From: Roseiarcus sp963820795 | GTDB lineage: Bacteria > Pseudomonadota > Alphaproteobacteria > Rhizobiales > Beijerinckiaceae | NCBI GenBank assembly: GCA_963820795.1 | Contig: CAWGBJ010000002.1 | Coordinates: 124,001 to 188,000 of the forward strand | Direction: 5' to 3' | DNA: 64,000 bases | Part shown: positions 17,044 through 26,352 of the stretch, piece by piece | Layout: every line of letters starts with the position of its first letter | Position numbering within the stretch: position 1 is the first letter of the stretch | The notes under the pieces: generated by a model | Told to the model about the DNA's origin: nothing | Seen by the model: the letters and a program-made list of their open reading frames with translations, nothing else | Database searches by the model: none | Made by a program: the position numbers and the translations under genes

Positions 17044-17583
17044 CTACCCTCTGCGGAGGTCCTTGTACATGAGCCGCGTCGCGTCGTGGCGGTCCTCGAA
17101 GGGGTCGCGGGCATAGAGCGGGATCGTCCCGGCTAACGCGTAGCCGAGCGAGCGGTAGAGCGCCTCCGCTGCGTCGCCGGCGGTATCGAGCGTAAGGAGC
17201 CAGCGCCCCGCCTCGGCGGCGCACCGCTCGATCTCGACCATCAGCGCCCGGGCGATCCCGGCGCGGCGCAAACCGGGATCGACCAGCACCTTCGACACCT
17301 CGCCGCGATGGCGCTGGTTCGGCATCGTGTCGAGGTCGAGCTGCGCCGTCCCTGCAATCCTATCGTCGATCCGCGCGACGAGCACGATCCGCTTAGCCAC
17401 GGCGAGCGGCGGGGCGACCTTGTCGCGCCAGAAGGCGCGCGCCTGGTCCATGTCAAAGGGCAGCACGAAGCCGACACTCGCGCCCTCGTGCACGCAAGCG
17501 TGCAGGATTTCGGCGAGGCGCTCGCTCGTCTGCCAGAACGAGGCGGGGTCGAGCGCGGCGACGGCGATCGGTGTGGCGGACAT
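17044..17583 (-). CDS. GNAT-family N-acetyltransferase
   Basis: 179 aa. The acetyl-CoA-binding motif A is RGEVSKVLVDPGLRRAGIARALM (near residues 91-114), with motif B GRWLLTLDTA...AEALYRSLGY. GNATs transfer acetyl to amines; the substrate is unknown. It lies 42 nt upstream of the PDZ-GAF membrane protein gene and in the same direction, so the two may be co-transcribed. Confidence 0.9.
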   Translation of the reverse strand: MSATPIAVAALDPASFWQTSERLAEILHACVHEGASVGFVLPFDMDQARAFWRDKVAPPLAVAKRIVLVARIDDRIAGTAQLDLDTMPNQRHRGEVSKVLVDPGLRRAGIARALMVEIERCAAEAGRWLLTLDTAGDAAEALYRSLGYALAGTIPLYARDPFEDRHDATRLMYKDLRRG

Positions 17584-17667
17584 TGAAGCTGCAAAAGATC
17601 ACGAACGGACTGTCGATGGCTAGTCGCCCACTTCGACCAATTCGCGCCGCGTTGCCGAAAGGACCCG

Positions 17668-18100
17668 GTGGAGGAGGACCTGTTGGCGCGCTGGCGCTAT
17701 CTCTTCAGCACCCTCGATCTGGTGTTCACGGACACCGCCAGCCTCTATCTTGAGGGGGCGGGCGGCCAGACGCTGGCAGGCCGAGGCTTTTCCAAAGACC
17801 GTCGGCCCTATCTCAACCAGATGATCCCGCAGATGCTCGACGGCGACGGCCGGCGGTGTGCACGGAGATGTAGCCCGGGAACACCGCCGATACGGGCAGT
17901 CTGATCCCCGCCGTCGATCGGCTGCGCAAGTGTTTTCCCTTGTCCCGGCTTTGTGGGGTCGCCGATCGCGGCATGATCAGCGCCGAAACGATCGCCGAAC
18001 TCGAGGCGCGCGGTTCTCGGCGCGCGCGAGCCTACCGACAAGCTCGTGCGCGAACTCGCCCTCGACCCTCTCGGCCTCTTCATTCCGCTCAGTCAGGCGT
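17668..18100 (+). pseudogene. IS1634-family transposase remnant
   Basis: Translation in two frames reconstructs a central transposase segment: DLVFTDTASLYLEG, then GFSKDRRPYLNQM and DGDGR in one frame. After a shift near 17850 comes a W-P/A-G-N-like stretch leading to LIPAVDRLRKCF and GVADRGMISAETIAELEARG. These are hallmarks of IS1634/IS4-like transposases. Both ends are missing, frames are broken and no terminal inverted repeats are visible. The remnant abuts the 3' end of the dodecin gene. Confidence 0.8.
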
Positions 18101-18305
18101 CTTCGTACTTGAAGGAGACTTTCACCTTGGCGCGGTAGGCTTCGACTTTGCCTCCGTTGATTTGCAGATCGAGTTGGGCGACCTCCGCGATGCGGAGATC
18201 CCTAAGAGACTTGCCGGCTCGCTCGACGGCTGCCGCGGCGGCCTTTTCCCAAGATTCGGTGCTGGTTCCGACCAGTTCGATGATCTTGTAAACGCTTTCG
18301 GTCAT
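18093..18305 (-). CDS. Dodecin family flavin-binding protein
   Basis: 70 aa, full dodecin length. VYKIIELVGTSTESWEKAAAAAVERA is the N-terminal strand-helix and RIAEVAQLDLQINGGKVEAYRAKVKVSF forms the antiparallel strands, with the conserved W18-like Trp and Q53-like Gln of the flavin sandwich. Dodecins assemble as dodecamers that sequester riboflavin or FMN. It sits just upstream of the phasin gene in the same direction, 78 nt apart measured gene end to start, and could be stress-linked with storage genes (inference). Confidence 0.95.
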   Translation of the reverse strand: MTESVYKIIELVGTSTESWEKAAAAAVERAGKSLRDLRIAEVAQLDLQINGGKVEAYRAKVKVSFKYEDA

Positions 18306-18383
18306 CGTATCCTCCTTGGCTTGCTGCTGATGCTCTTTATCGCTTGGCTCCGGGTCTTCCTGTCAAGCGTCGCGATGCGGCCA

Positions 18384-18827
18384 TCAGCTCTTCGGCGCGT
18401 CGGATCGCGCGCCGCCGAGGCTGCCGCGCAGTTCCGCCAGACTCGCCTTCATTCGCTCCTGGATGATTTTCGCCGCCTCGGTGGTCGATTGCCTCGACAA
18501 TTCGGCGGAGTCCCGGGCGCCCTGAACCGAGATGTCGAAGACCTTCCGCACGAACTCGGTCTGCTTGCCGAGAATCTCCTGCGGACTTCCCAACGGCTGA
18601 AACCCGCGAGCCAGCGCCTGGGCCTCCCGCAGACCGGCTTCGAAAACCTCGCGCTGCTTCTGCGCCACGGACTGCGCGCCGCCGGCGGCCACTTTCGCCG
18701 ACTCGGCAAGCGCTTCGAGGTTCTTACGATTGGCGTCGATCAATTTCTCCACGTCGACCTGCGGCAGGCCGAAATTCTTTCCAAAGTTCTTCAGCATGTC
18801 GAGGTAGGATTGGGTCTCTTGTGTCAT
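18384..18827 (-). CDS. Phasin family protein (PHA granule-associated)
   Basis: 147 aa from the ATG at 18827 with GGAGGAAACG upstream. The amphipathic helical sequence (YLDMLKNFGKNFGLPQVDVE, then LIDANRKNLEALAESAKVA and GLREAQALARGF) is typical of Phasin_2-type proteins. Phasins coat polyhydroxyalkanoate granules and set their size and number. The gene follows the depolymerase gene in a PHA cluster and probably shares its operon. Confidence 0.92.
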   Translation of the reverse strand: MTQETQSYLDMLKNFGKNFGLPQVDVEKLIDANRKNLEALAESAKVAAGGAQSVAQKQREVFEAGLREAQALARGFQPLGSPQEILGKQTEFVRKVFDISVQGARDSAELSRQSTTEAAKIIQERMKASLAELRGSLGGARSDAPKS

Positions 18828-18909
18828 CGTTTCCTCCACTGTTTGAGGTCGCCTGTCATGGGGCGGTTGGATGCCCCCTTTGGTTTTCCCGCCGGCGCAG
18901 CGGGAAAAT

Positions 18910-19762
18910 TTAGTGTCCGCGAGCCAGAAACCTTTCGATCTTGCGGGCCGTCTCCACCGGGCGCGTGACGACGAAGAGATGTCCATCGTCAATGACCTCG
19001 AGGCGGGCGTTGGGAATGAGGCGGGCCAGCAGGCGGCCGTTGGCGACCGGCACCAGCGGGTCGTCGCGGCCCATGAGGATGAGCGTCGGTTGCCTGAGGC
19101 TTCCGAGCCACGGCAGGCTTGTCCAGCCGACCATGGCGAGCAACTGGTAGAGGTACCCGAGGCCCGGCGGCCCGAACATCGCGTCGGCATGGCGGCCGAT
19201 CATCGACGGGTCCTTCCGGAAGGCTCCGCCGTAGATCTCCGGCGCAATCTTGATCATATGAGCCTTGTCCCAGTATCGACGCGGCGTCGCCATGCGCAAA
19301 AGCGCCTGCGGGCGGCCGGGAACCATGATCGCTCCCGGCGACGTCGCGGCCAGCACCAGCCGTCGGCAGACGCGAGGATATTGGTGGGCGAACTGCTGGG
19401 CGATGCCGCCGCCCCAGGAGACGCCGGCGACGTCGACCTCGGAATATCCGAGCGCGGCGACAAGACGCTGGCCGAGGCCCGCGACGCCCGACGGACGGTA
19501 GGGCAGTTTCGGCAACGGAGAGCCGCCGATTCCCGGCATGTCGAAGATGATCGCCGTGGTCTCGGTCAGCGCTTCGAGGAACGGCTGCGCGAGCTGCCAG
19601 TTGGCCCCGATGCCATTGAAGAGGAGAAGGGGCGGGCGCGAATTCCCCGCCGGGCTTCACGGCGACCAGAAGCTCCTGACCGTCGACCGACATCATCTGC
19701 GCTTCGATGCCGGCGGATTGCTCTGCAGTTTCGTGCGGCGCGGCGCCCGCGCTATCGCTCAA
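18910..19762 (-). pseudogene. phaZ: PHA depolymerase-type alpha/beta hydrolase, split by one frameshift
   Basis: The C-terminal 209 codons (18910-19539) and further sequence back to about 19645 read as an alpha/beta hydrolase: LLLFNGIGANWQLAQPFLEAL, DMPGIGGSP, GVSWGGGIAQQFA (nucleophile Ser), LMGRDDPLVP (Asp) and DDGHLF (His). The N-terminus (SVDGQELLVAVKPGG) is in another frame. The switch falls at the G/C-run at about 19641-19655, so one inserted or deleted base is enough. The best start is a TTG at 19762 overlapping the phaC stop by 11 nt, which gives a family-like N-terminus. It would degrade intracellular medium-chain PHA. The frameshift could be a real mutation or a sequencing error. 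Confidence 0.82.
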
Positions 19763-21455
19763 AGACGTAGCTCCCGGGGGCCGGCATGAGAACGGGGTGG
19801 CGTCTGTCGCCGAGCGATCCGGGCGCTGCGACCTCTTCGCCCGAGCGCTGGCCGAGCCACTCGCGCCAATCGAGCCACCAGCTGCCTTGCCGCTTCTCCG
19901 CGCTCGCAAGGAAAGCCTCCGGTCCGGCCGGTCCGGCGTGGCCGATCATGTAGGACGCCTTCTTGTTGGTCGGCGGATTGAGAAGGCTCTGCAGGTGCCC
20001 GCTGCTCGACAGGACGAATTTTGCCTCGTCCCCCAGGATGCGCGCGGTGTTGAACACCGCCTTCCACGGCGTGATGTGGTCAGTGAGCCCGGCCACGACA
20101 TAGTTGTCGACCTTGCCTTTGACGCGGCTCATGTCGACGCTCTGTCCGTTCAAGGTCAGTTTGCCGGCGTGGACGAACGGGTTGGTGAAATAGAGATCGA
20201 TATAGTCGCCGTGCAGGCGCGCCGGCAGCCGGGTCGTATCGGCGTTCCAGAAGAGGATGTCGAAGGCGGGTGGGGCGTTGCCGAGCAGATAGTTGTTGAC
20301 CCAGTAGTTCCAGATCAGATCGTTCGGCCGCATCCAGGCGAACATCCGCGCCAGGTCCTGTCCGTCGAGAACGCCGCGAAGCCGCGACGCCTGCTTGGCG
20401 GCCGTCATCGTCTCCGGCGTGATCAGCGAGCCGAAGGCGCTGTCGGTCGCAGCGTCGGTGTCGAGGAGGCAGACTGCGAGCACCAGATTCTTGACTTTCG
20501 CCAGGCCTAGCGTCGCAACGTACGCGGCGGACGTGATCCCGCCGGAGCAGGTCCCCATCATCGAAACGTCGTCGCTGCCGGCAATGTCGCGGGCAGCGTC
20601 GACCGCCTCGTCGAGCGCGGCGACATAAGTGTCGAGCCCCCAATCGCGATTCTCGATCGTCGGGTTGCGCCAGCTGACGCAGAAGGTTTGAACGCCGCTG
20701 TCGAGCAGGAACCTGACGATGCTCTTGTCGGGCGACAAATCCATCGCATAGAATTTGTTGATCTGCGGCGGCGTCATCACCAGCGGTCGCTGCCAGACCC
20801 TGGGCGTCGTCGGCGCATATTGAATGAGCTCGATCAGTTCGTTGCGGAACACCACCGCGCCGGGCGTGTTGGCGAGGTTCTCCCCGACTTTGAAGGCGGA
20901 CGTGTCGACTTGCGAAGGCAGGCCGCCGTTCTTGACGAGATCCTCGAGATAGTTCTTCAACCCGCTCAGCAGGCTTTGGCCGCCCGAATCGATAAGCTTG
21001 CGGGTCGCGGCGGGATTGGCGATCAGGCTGTTCGTCGGCGCCAACGCGTCGACGAGGATCGTCGTGAAAAGATGCGCGCGCTCCTTGTCGGCTTCGCTGA
21101 GACTCGTCTGGCTGACGAAATTGTCCAGCGCTTCCCCCCACGCCAGATAGGCCTTGAGCAGGCCGCTGTGCAACGGGCTTGTCTTCCAGGTGGCGTCGGC
21201 GAATCTCCTGTCGCCGGCTTGCGGCGCACGTTCCGATTTGCCGCTCGCGATGTCGGTCAATTCGCCGACGAACGACAGCCACTGGTCCGCAGCGACCCGC
21301 GGCTCGTTGACCATGGCCTTGAAGAAGATCCCGGCGCTGTCCATGAGATCCTTGCTGCGGAAGGCGACAAGCGGATTGAGCGCCAGGGTGTTGCGCGAGG
21401 CTTGCTCGGACATGCCGTCCGTCTTTTGCGCCTCGGAACGGGTCTCGTTGCTCAT
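19752..21455 (-). CDS. phaC: Polyhydroxyalkanoate synthase, class II-like
   Basis: 567 aa. The lipase-like box is MMGTCSGGI with nucleophile Cys303; the other triad residues are Asp459 in GLTDHITPW and His487 in SSSGHLQS. PPQINKFYAMDLSPDKS, WGLDTYVAAL, MFAWMRPNDLIWNYWVNNY and GSWWLDWREWL resemble Pseudomonas class II synthases more than the short-chain class I enzymes usual in alphaproteobacteria. It polymerises (R)-3-hydroxyacyl-CoA on the granule surface. The neighbouring MaoC hydratase and acyl-CoA ligase could supply medium-chain monomers from fatty acids. Confidence 0.93.
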   Translation of the reverse strand: MSNETRSEAQKTDGMSEQASRNTLALNPLVAFRSKDLMDSAGIFFKAMVNEPRVAADQWLSFVGELTDIASGKSERAPQAGDRRFADATWKTSPLHSGLLKAYLAWGEALDNFVSQTSLSEADKERAHLFTTILVDALAPTNSLIANPAATRKLIDSGGQSLLSGLKNYLEDLVKNGGLPSQVDTSAFKVGENLANTPGAVVFRNELIELIQYAPTTPRVWQRPLVMTPPQINKFYAMDLSPDKSIVRFLLDSGVQTFCVSWRNPTIENRDWGLDTYVAALDEAVDAARDIAGSDDVSMMGTCSGGITSAAYVATLGLAKVKNLVLAVCLLDTDAATDSAFGSLITPETMTAAKQASRLRGVLDGQDLARMFAWMRPNDLIWNYWVNNYLLGNAPPAFDILFWNADTTRLPARLHGDYIDLYFTNPFVHAGKLTLNGQSVDMSRVKGKVDNYVVAGLTDHITPWKAVFNTARILGDEAKFVLSSSGHLQSLLNPPTNKKASYMIGHAGPAGPEAFLASAEKRQGSWWLDWREWLGQRSGEEVAAPGSLGDRRHPVLMPAPGSYVFER

Positions 21456-21462
21456 TGCTGCC

Positions 21463-21933
21463 TCAAGTCTTCTTCGCGGGAATGAGGAAGGCCAGCGCTT
21501 CGGCGACCAGAGCGGGCTTGTCCGATCCTTCGACCTCCAGCGTGTTCCGCGTTTTCATGATCGCCTGTCCGCCGTCCTTTGGCTCGACGCCGGTGAGAAC
21601 GACGCGCAGGCGCACGCGCGCGCCGGCGGGAACGGGCGCGAGGAAGCGCGCCTTGTCGACGCCATAGTTGAGGCCGGCCGCCGCGTCCTTCGGGATGACG
21701 CCGATCTGCATGGCGAGAGGCGCGACCATGGCGAGCGTCAGATAGCCGTGCGCGACCGCGCCGCCGTAGGGGCTTTCGCGCTTCGCCCGCTCGACATCGA
21801 CATGGATCCACTGATCGTCGCCGGTGCAGGCGGCGAAGTTGTCGATGCGCGACTGGTCGATCGCCACCCAATCCGAAACGCCGAGCTCCTGGCCGATGCG
21901 TTCGCCGAGCTCAGAGATCGTGAATTCGCCCAC
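21463..21933 (-). CDS. MaoC-like (R)-enoyl-CoA hydratase
   Basis: 156 aa hot-dog-fold protein. The hydratase-2 motif is CTGDDQWIHVDVERA (Asp and His of the catalytic site) followed by YGGAVAHGYLTLAMVAPL. This short form matches PhaJ-type hydratases, which convert trans-2-enoyl-CoA from beta-oxidation to (R)-3-hydroxyacyl-CoA for PHA synthase. It lies 7 nt upstream of phaC and in the same direction. PhaJ-like function is inferred from context. Confidence 0.9.
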   Translation of the reverse strand: MGEFTISELGERIGQELGVSDWVAIDQSRIDNFAACTGDDQWIHVDVERAKRESPYGGAVAHGYLTLAMVAPLAMQIGVIPKDAAAGLNYGVDKARFLAPVPAGARVRLRVVLTGVEPKDGGQAIMKTRNTLEVEGSDKPALVAEALAFLIPAKKT

Positions 21934-21989
21934 TCGAGCCTCCCTCCCTCCGGCCCGAATTGCCGGGGATCGACCTCGCCGTCGCGAGG

Positions 21990-23643
21990 CTACATGTCGC
22001 CGTATTTTTGCCGGAGCTCCTTCTTGTTGATCTTGCCCACGCTCGTTTTGGGCAGGCTTTCGATGAACAGGATTTTCTCCGGGATGCCGTATTTCGAGAT
22101 GACGCCGCAGTCGGCGAACACTTTCAGATGGGCCTTGACATGGGCCTCATCGAGAGTTTCGGCGCCCAATGCGTCCTTGACCACCAGCGCCATGGGACGT
22201 TCGCCCCATTTGTCGTCCTTCACGCCGATGACGGCGGCCTCAGCCACCCCGGCGCAATGCATGATCAGGTCCTCGATCTGGAGCGAGGACACCCATTCTC
22301 CGCCGGTCTTGATCACGTCCTTGATGCGGTCGGTGATCTGAACGTAGCCCTCCGGCGTCACCGTCGCGATGTCGTTTGTATGCAGATAGCCGCCGGCCCA
22401 GAGCTGGTCCGAGCCGTTGGGATCGTTGAAATACCCTTGTGTGAGCCAGGGCGCGCGCAGCACGATCTCGCCCGACGCCTTGCCGTCATGCGCAATGTCG
22501 TGCATGTCCGGATCGACGATGCGCAAGTCCACCAGCGGCGCGGTGATGCCGGCCTTGGCGCGGATGTCCACCGCCTGGTCGGGGTCGCCGGCGAGATCCT
22601 TCGTTCTCACCTGAGCGACGCAGATCACCGGCCCGGTCTCCGACATGCCGTAGCCGGCGTAGACGTCAATGCCCGCTTCGAGCGCCTGCCTGGCCAGCGC
22701 CTTCGGCAGCGCCGACCCGCCGATGACCATCTTCAATCCTGCGAGGTCGGTCTTGGCCGCGGCGGCTGCGCCGAGCATCATCTGGAGGATCGTCGGCACG
22801 CAGTGGGTGAAGGTGACGCCCTCGGTCTTGATCAATCTCACCAGCATCGCCGGATCGTAGCGGCCGGGATAGACCTGTTTGACGCCGGCGAGCGTCGCCG
22901 CCCACGGAAAACCCCAGGCGTGGACATGGAACATCGGCGTGATCGGCATGTAGACGTCGTCGCGCGAGAAACGTCCCTGTTTCCCTGCAATGCCGAGGAA
23001 CGCCAGCTCGGCGAGCGCATGCAGAACGAGCTGCCGATGGCTGTAGATAGACGCCCTTCGGCAGCCCGGTGGTTCCTGTGGTGTAGAACGTCGTCGCCTG
23101 AGTGTTCTCGTCGAAGTCGGGAAAGTCGTAGCGCGGCGAAGCGGCCGCAAGGAGCGACTCATATTCGCCGACAAACGACAGTCCGCCCGTCTCGGGGGAC
23201 GGCCGATCCGACATCACCACGAGCCGTTTGACGTTCGGCAATTGCGGCTTCAGCTCTTTGACCAGCCCGACAAACTCGTCGTTGACGAGAAGCGTCGTCG
23301 ACCCGGCGTGATCGATCGTGTAGAGGATCTGCTCGGGGGCGAGCCGGACGTTGACCGTCTGCATGACCGCGCCCATCATCGGGATTGCGAAGAAGGCCTC
23401 GAGAAACCGGTTGCTGTCCCAGTCGAGAACGCCGACCGTGTCGCCGGGCTCAACGCCAATCGCCGCGAGCGCCGAAGCCAGTCGGTTTACGCGCTCCCAG
23501 ATCTGAAGGTAGGTGAACCGCTTCTGGTCTCGATAGACGACCTCCTGGTCCCGCGCCTGCAATAGCGGGGTGTTCCAGATGTGCTTGAACAGCAGCGGAA
23601 AATGATACGCCGAACTGGCGGACTGTATGAGCCTTCCCGTCAC
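21990..23643 (-). pseudogene. Fatty-acid--CoA ligase (AMP-binding), split by one frameshift
   Basis: The first part (from ATG 23643) reads RFTYLQIWERVNRLASAL, VNVRLAPEQILYTIDHAG and TFYTTGTTGLPKGVY. The remainder continues in another frame as YSHRQLVLHALAELAFLG, PMFHVHAWGFPW, GYGMSETGPV, ITDRIKDVIKTGGEWVSS and a catalytic GKINKKEL end. The switch is at about 23044-23050 in GTCTATCTACAGCC, where one extra base explains it. Together they make a full-length medium/long-chain acyl-CoA ligase of about 550 aa. It may be inactive, or the base is a sequencing error. It would feed fatty acids to the hydratase and PHA synthase. Confidence 0.85.
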
Positions 23644-24140
23644 TATCCGCCTCCTTGCTTCCTCCGCGCTTGGGCGAGGCCGCCGTCGCGCTTCGTATCC
23701 TTAATTTTGCCCCACCATATCCCGATTGGCCCCCTTGTGCGAGAGGCCGCAAAAGGCATAAAAGCTCGCTGCTTCCCGCAGAGACCGCTCATGTGAGCCC
23801 GGAAATATCCACGGGGCCTGTGCCCGGGGGATCAGGCAACCCCTCCTAAGCCTGAGACCCTCTCCCGCCGTCAGTTCATTGTGAAGGCGCGAAACGGCCA
23901 GCGGGCGGGTGCGAACAGGCCAAACCGACCTCCGCTCACGTGTCAAAGCCTGCAAGCTCTGTTCGTCGAGCTCAAGTCTTTGTTGACTGCGGATGCGAAC
24001 TCGCCGCCTCATAGGCCAGCTCCCAAGATCGAATGGACCGGTTGATTTTTGGCTGTTGATTGGGCAGCTAACCGGTTCGCCATCGCAGCACAGATTAGCA
24101 TTTTTGTGCTGAACCCGGACTCTCGGCAAGAGGACAATGC
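23644..24140. other. Intergenic region without a recognisable gene
   Basis: About 497 nt upstream of the divergent acyl-CoA ligase and SnoaL-like genes. The minus-strand frame 23701-24153 has no family features and overlaps both promoters. The part at 24040-24130 is AT-richer and likely holds the promoter for the gene at 24141. No RNA gene or repeat was recognised. Confidence 0.45.
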
Positions 24141-24599
24141 ATGCCCGGTCCAATTACCCCCGAAGAGGCCGCTGACCGTCTCGCAATTCGAGAACTGATC
24201 GACGCCTACGCTCACTGCGCCGATCGACGGGACGCCCGGGGGCAGATGGCGCTCTTCACCGAAAACACGACTTTCCTCGTGTTCATGGACAGCAGGTCTC
24301 CCGAGCCGACCTATGTCCTTCACGGTCGCGACGCGCTTGCTCCGGTATTCGCCGATCTGAACCAGTATCAGGCAACCACCCATTTCAACGGCCAGAGCGC
24401 CGTTCACCTTGATGGCGATCGGGCAACCGGCGAGAGCTACTGCATCGCTCACCACCTGACCGTGAAAGGCGAGAAACGTACGCTGATGCTGGCCTCGATC
24501 CGCTATCTCGATCAATTCGTGAAGCTGGACGGCGCCTGGCTCTTTGCCGAACGCAGGCTGATGGTCGACTGGACAGACACGCGGGTCTCGGCGTCGTAG
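24141..24599 (+). CDS. SnoaL/NTF2-like domain protein
   Basis: 152 aa with the SnoaL-like pattern: AADRLAIRELIDAYAHCADRRD at the N-terminus, then MALFTENTTFLV, a ATTHFNGQSAVHLDGDRATGESYC strand pair and WLFAERRLMVDW at the end. The cone-shaped fold is shared by small isomerases, hydratases and ligand-binding proteins; the function is unknown. An AAGAGGA tract lies before the ATG. Confidence 0.85.
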   Translation: MPGPITPEEAADRLAIRELIDAYAHCADRRDARGQMALFTENTTFLVFMDSRSPEPTYVLHGRDALAPVFADLNQYQATTHFNGQSAVHLDGDRATGESYCIAHHLTVKGEKRTLMLASIRYLDQFVKLDGAWLFAERRLMVDWTDTRVSAS

Positions 24600-24726
24600 T
24601 TGCGTTCAGCGACGCCGCGGCGCTACCGCATCCTCGGTCACGTTGGCTGGCCTCCAGCCACGTGGAGAATTTAAGGGTCACGGTTCTCCACGATTTTTCG
24701 GCGCCTTGGCGAGGCGAACCCTCCTC

Positions 24727-25938
24727 CTAGACAAAGGCGCTGAGCCCGGTGATCGCCTTGCCGACGATCAGCGTGTTCATTTCGCGCGTGCCCTCGTAGG
24801 AGTAGATCGCCTCGGCGTCGGCGACGAAGCGTCCGATGTGGTTGTCGAGGAGGATGCCGTTGCCGCCGAGGAGTTCCCGCGCATAACCGACAGTCTCGCG
24901 GCATTTGACGGTGCAGTAGGCCTTGGCCAGCGAAGCGTGCTCGTCGGTCATCAGGCCTTGGCTCTGCAATTGTCCGAGCCGCAGGACCATGCACTCCGTC
25001 GCGGTCACGTTGCCGAGCATGCGCACCAGAAGGTCCTGCACGAGTTGAAAGCCGCCGATCGGCCTGCCGAATTGCGAGCGCTCGGTCGAATAGCGCAGCG
25101 CATGCTCATAGGCGCCGCGCCCGCAGCCGACCGCGAACCACGCAACGCCAGCGCGCGTCATTCTCAGAACCTTCGCGGTGTCCTTGAAGCTGTCGGCCTT
25201 CTGCAGTCGGTCGGCCTCCGGAACCCGGCAGTCCTTCAGGGTGATCCAGCCGTTCTGGACGACGCGGAGCGCCATCTTGCTCTCGATCTTCTTGACCGAG
25301 AAGCCCGGGTTGTCCTTGCCGACCACGAAGCCCTTGACCTTGCCCGAGGCCTCGTCGCGCGCCCAAATGACGTTGATGTCGGCGAAGGTCGCGTTGCCGA
25401 TCCATTTCTTCTCGCCGTTCAGCACCCAGGCGTCGCCTTCGCGCCTGCACGTGGTCATCATGCCGCCCGAAGTCGCCGAGCCGACCAGCGGCTCGGTCAG
25501 GCCGAACGAACCGATCTTTTCGAAGCGCATCATCGCCGGCAGCCAGCGCTGCTTCTGCTCCTCGTCGCCGCAGAGATAGATCGAGCCGGCGGAGAGTCCT
25601 GTGTGAACGCCCCAGAAGGTTGCGATCGACGAGTCGATGCGCGCCAGCTCCATCGCGACGAAACCGTTTAAAAGCATGCTGCCGCCTGCCGCGCCGTAGC
25701 CTTCGTAGCCAATGCCGCCTATGCCCACGCCGGCGATCTTCGGGATGATCTCGAAGGGGAACTTGTCGCGCGCCCAATAGTCCTCGATGATCGGCGCGAC
25801 CTCGGCTTCCATGAAGTCCCGCACGCGCTCTGCGACGGCGCGTTCCTTCGTATCGAGCAGATCGGCGATCCGGTAGAAATCGCCATTGATCGGTGGGGCG
25901 AGATGCCCGGCTTTGCCTGAAGCGCCCTGGACGCTCAT
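24727..25938 (-). CDS. Acyl-CoA dehydrogenase (glutaryl-CoA dehydrogenase-like)
   Basis: 403 aa with the three-domain ACAD fold: FGLTEPLVGSATSGG (FAD/substrate loop), WVLNGEKKWIGNATFAD, ERSQFGRPIGGFQLVQDLL and the base Glu in IYSYEGTREMN. The Glu position in YEGT and the ITGLSAF end resemble the glutaryl-CoA/short-chain group. It introduces a 2,3-double bond in acyl-CoA with FAD. A start at 25938 gives the usual length. The neighbouring PHA/fatty-acid locus is compatible with beta-oxidation. Confidence 0.93.
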   Translation of the reverse strand: MSVQGASGKAGHLAPPINGDFYRIADLLDTKERAVAERVRDFMEAEVAPIIEDYWARDKFPFEIIPKIAGVGIGGIGYEGYGAAGGSMLLNGFVAMELARIDSSIATFWGVHTGLSAGSIYLCGDEEQKQRWLPAMMRFEKIGSFGLTEPLVGSATSGGMMTTCRREGDAWVLNGEKKWIGNATFADINVIWARDEASGKVKGFVVGKDNPGFSVKKIESKMALRVVQNGWITLKDCRVPEADRLQKADSFKDTAKVLRMTRAGVAWFAVGCGRGAYEHALRYSTERSQFGRPIGGFQLVQDLLVRMLGNVTATECMVLRLGQLQSQGLMTDEHASLAKAYCTVKCRETVGYARELLGGNGILLDNHIGRFVADAEAIYSYEGTREMNTLIVGKAITGLSAFV

Positions 25939-26352
25939 GCTTCATCCTCCCTTCGATGTTCACCCGGCTGCGGACCGTGGCCCAGCTCAACTCACTCCGG
26001 CGGCTCCGCTGAGACGGATGCTCGGAGAATGGCAGATTATCCGAAGCCTGAAAGGTTCGAAACGGCCGGAGGCAGATCACGGAAGGCCAAAGCGCAGGAT
26101 GCGGCCCTTCTCCGCGCCGGCCGAGGCCGTGGCCGGACGCAGGGCGCGTTCAACGCTCGCCGGCGCGGCAAAACATACTGGGGACGACGGCCCGGACGCT
26201 GAGCCGCCATCTGGCGCTTCAAACCGTAGTTAAATCCTCAAAAACAAACAGATATGGCCTTATCCTCGCGCGCAGCGTTGCGGCGCTAGCGATGCGCCGT
26301 GTTGGCAGGGAGTAACGGGCCTCGCGAACGCCTCAGAGCGCCTGATTGGGCC
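25939..26352. other. Intergenic region without a recognisable gene
   Basis: 414 nt between the start of the acyl-CoA dehydrogenase gene and the stop of glyS. It contains an AT-rich patch near 26230-26265 that could be a promoter or the 3' transcript end of glyS. No tRNA, terminator stem with T-run or coding frame with family similarity was seen. Confidence 0.45.

Noticed and set aside
15034..17136. 700-aa plus-strand frame opposite the PDZ-GAF membrane protein
   Set aside because: It is the antisense shadow of a well-supported gene; the composition is Arg/Asp/Glu-rich without domains.
19707..20510. Plus-strand frame of 267 aa over phaC
   Set aside because: Antisense to phaC, which has complete catalytic motifs.
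21960..23231. 423-aa plus-strand frame over the acyl-CoA ligase
   Set aside because: Shadow frame; the ligase motifs on the minus strand are unmistakable despite the frameshift.
23701..24153. 150-aa minus-strand frame between the ligase and SnoaL-like genes
   Set aside because: No similarity, poor start context, and it overlaps promoters on both sides.
25939..26352. tRNA or small RNA gene in the gap before glyS
   Set aside because: No cloverleaf with a GTTCGA-type T-loop and matching acceptor arms could be drawn.
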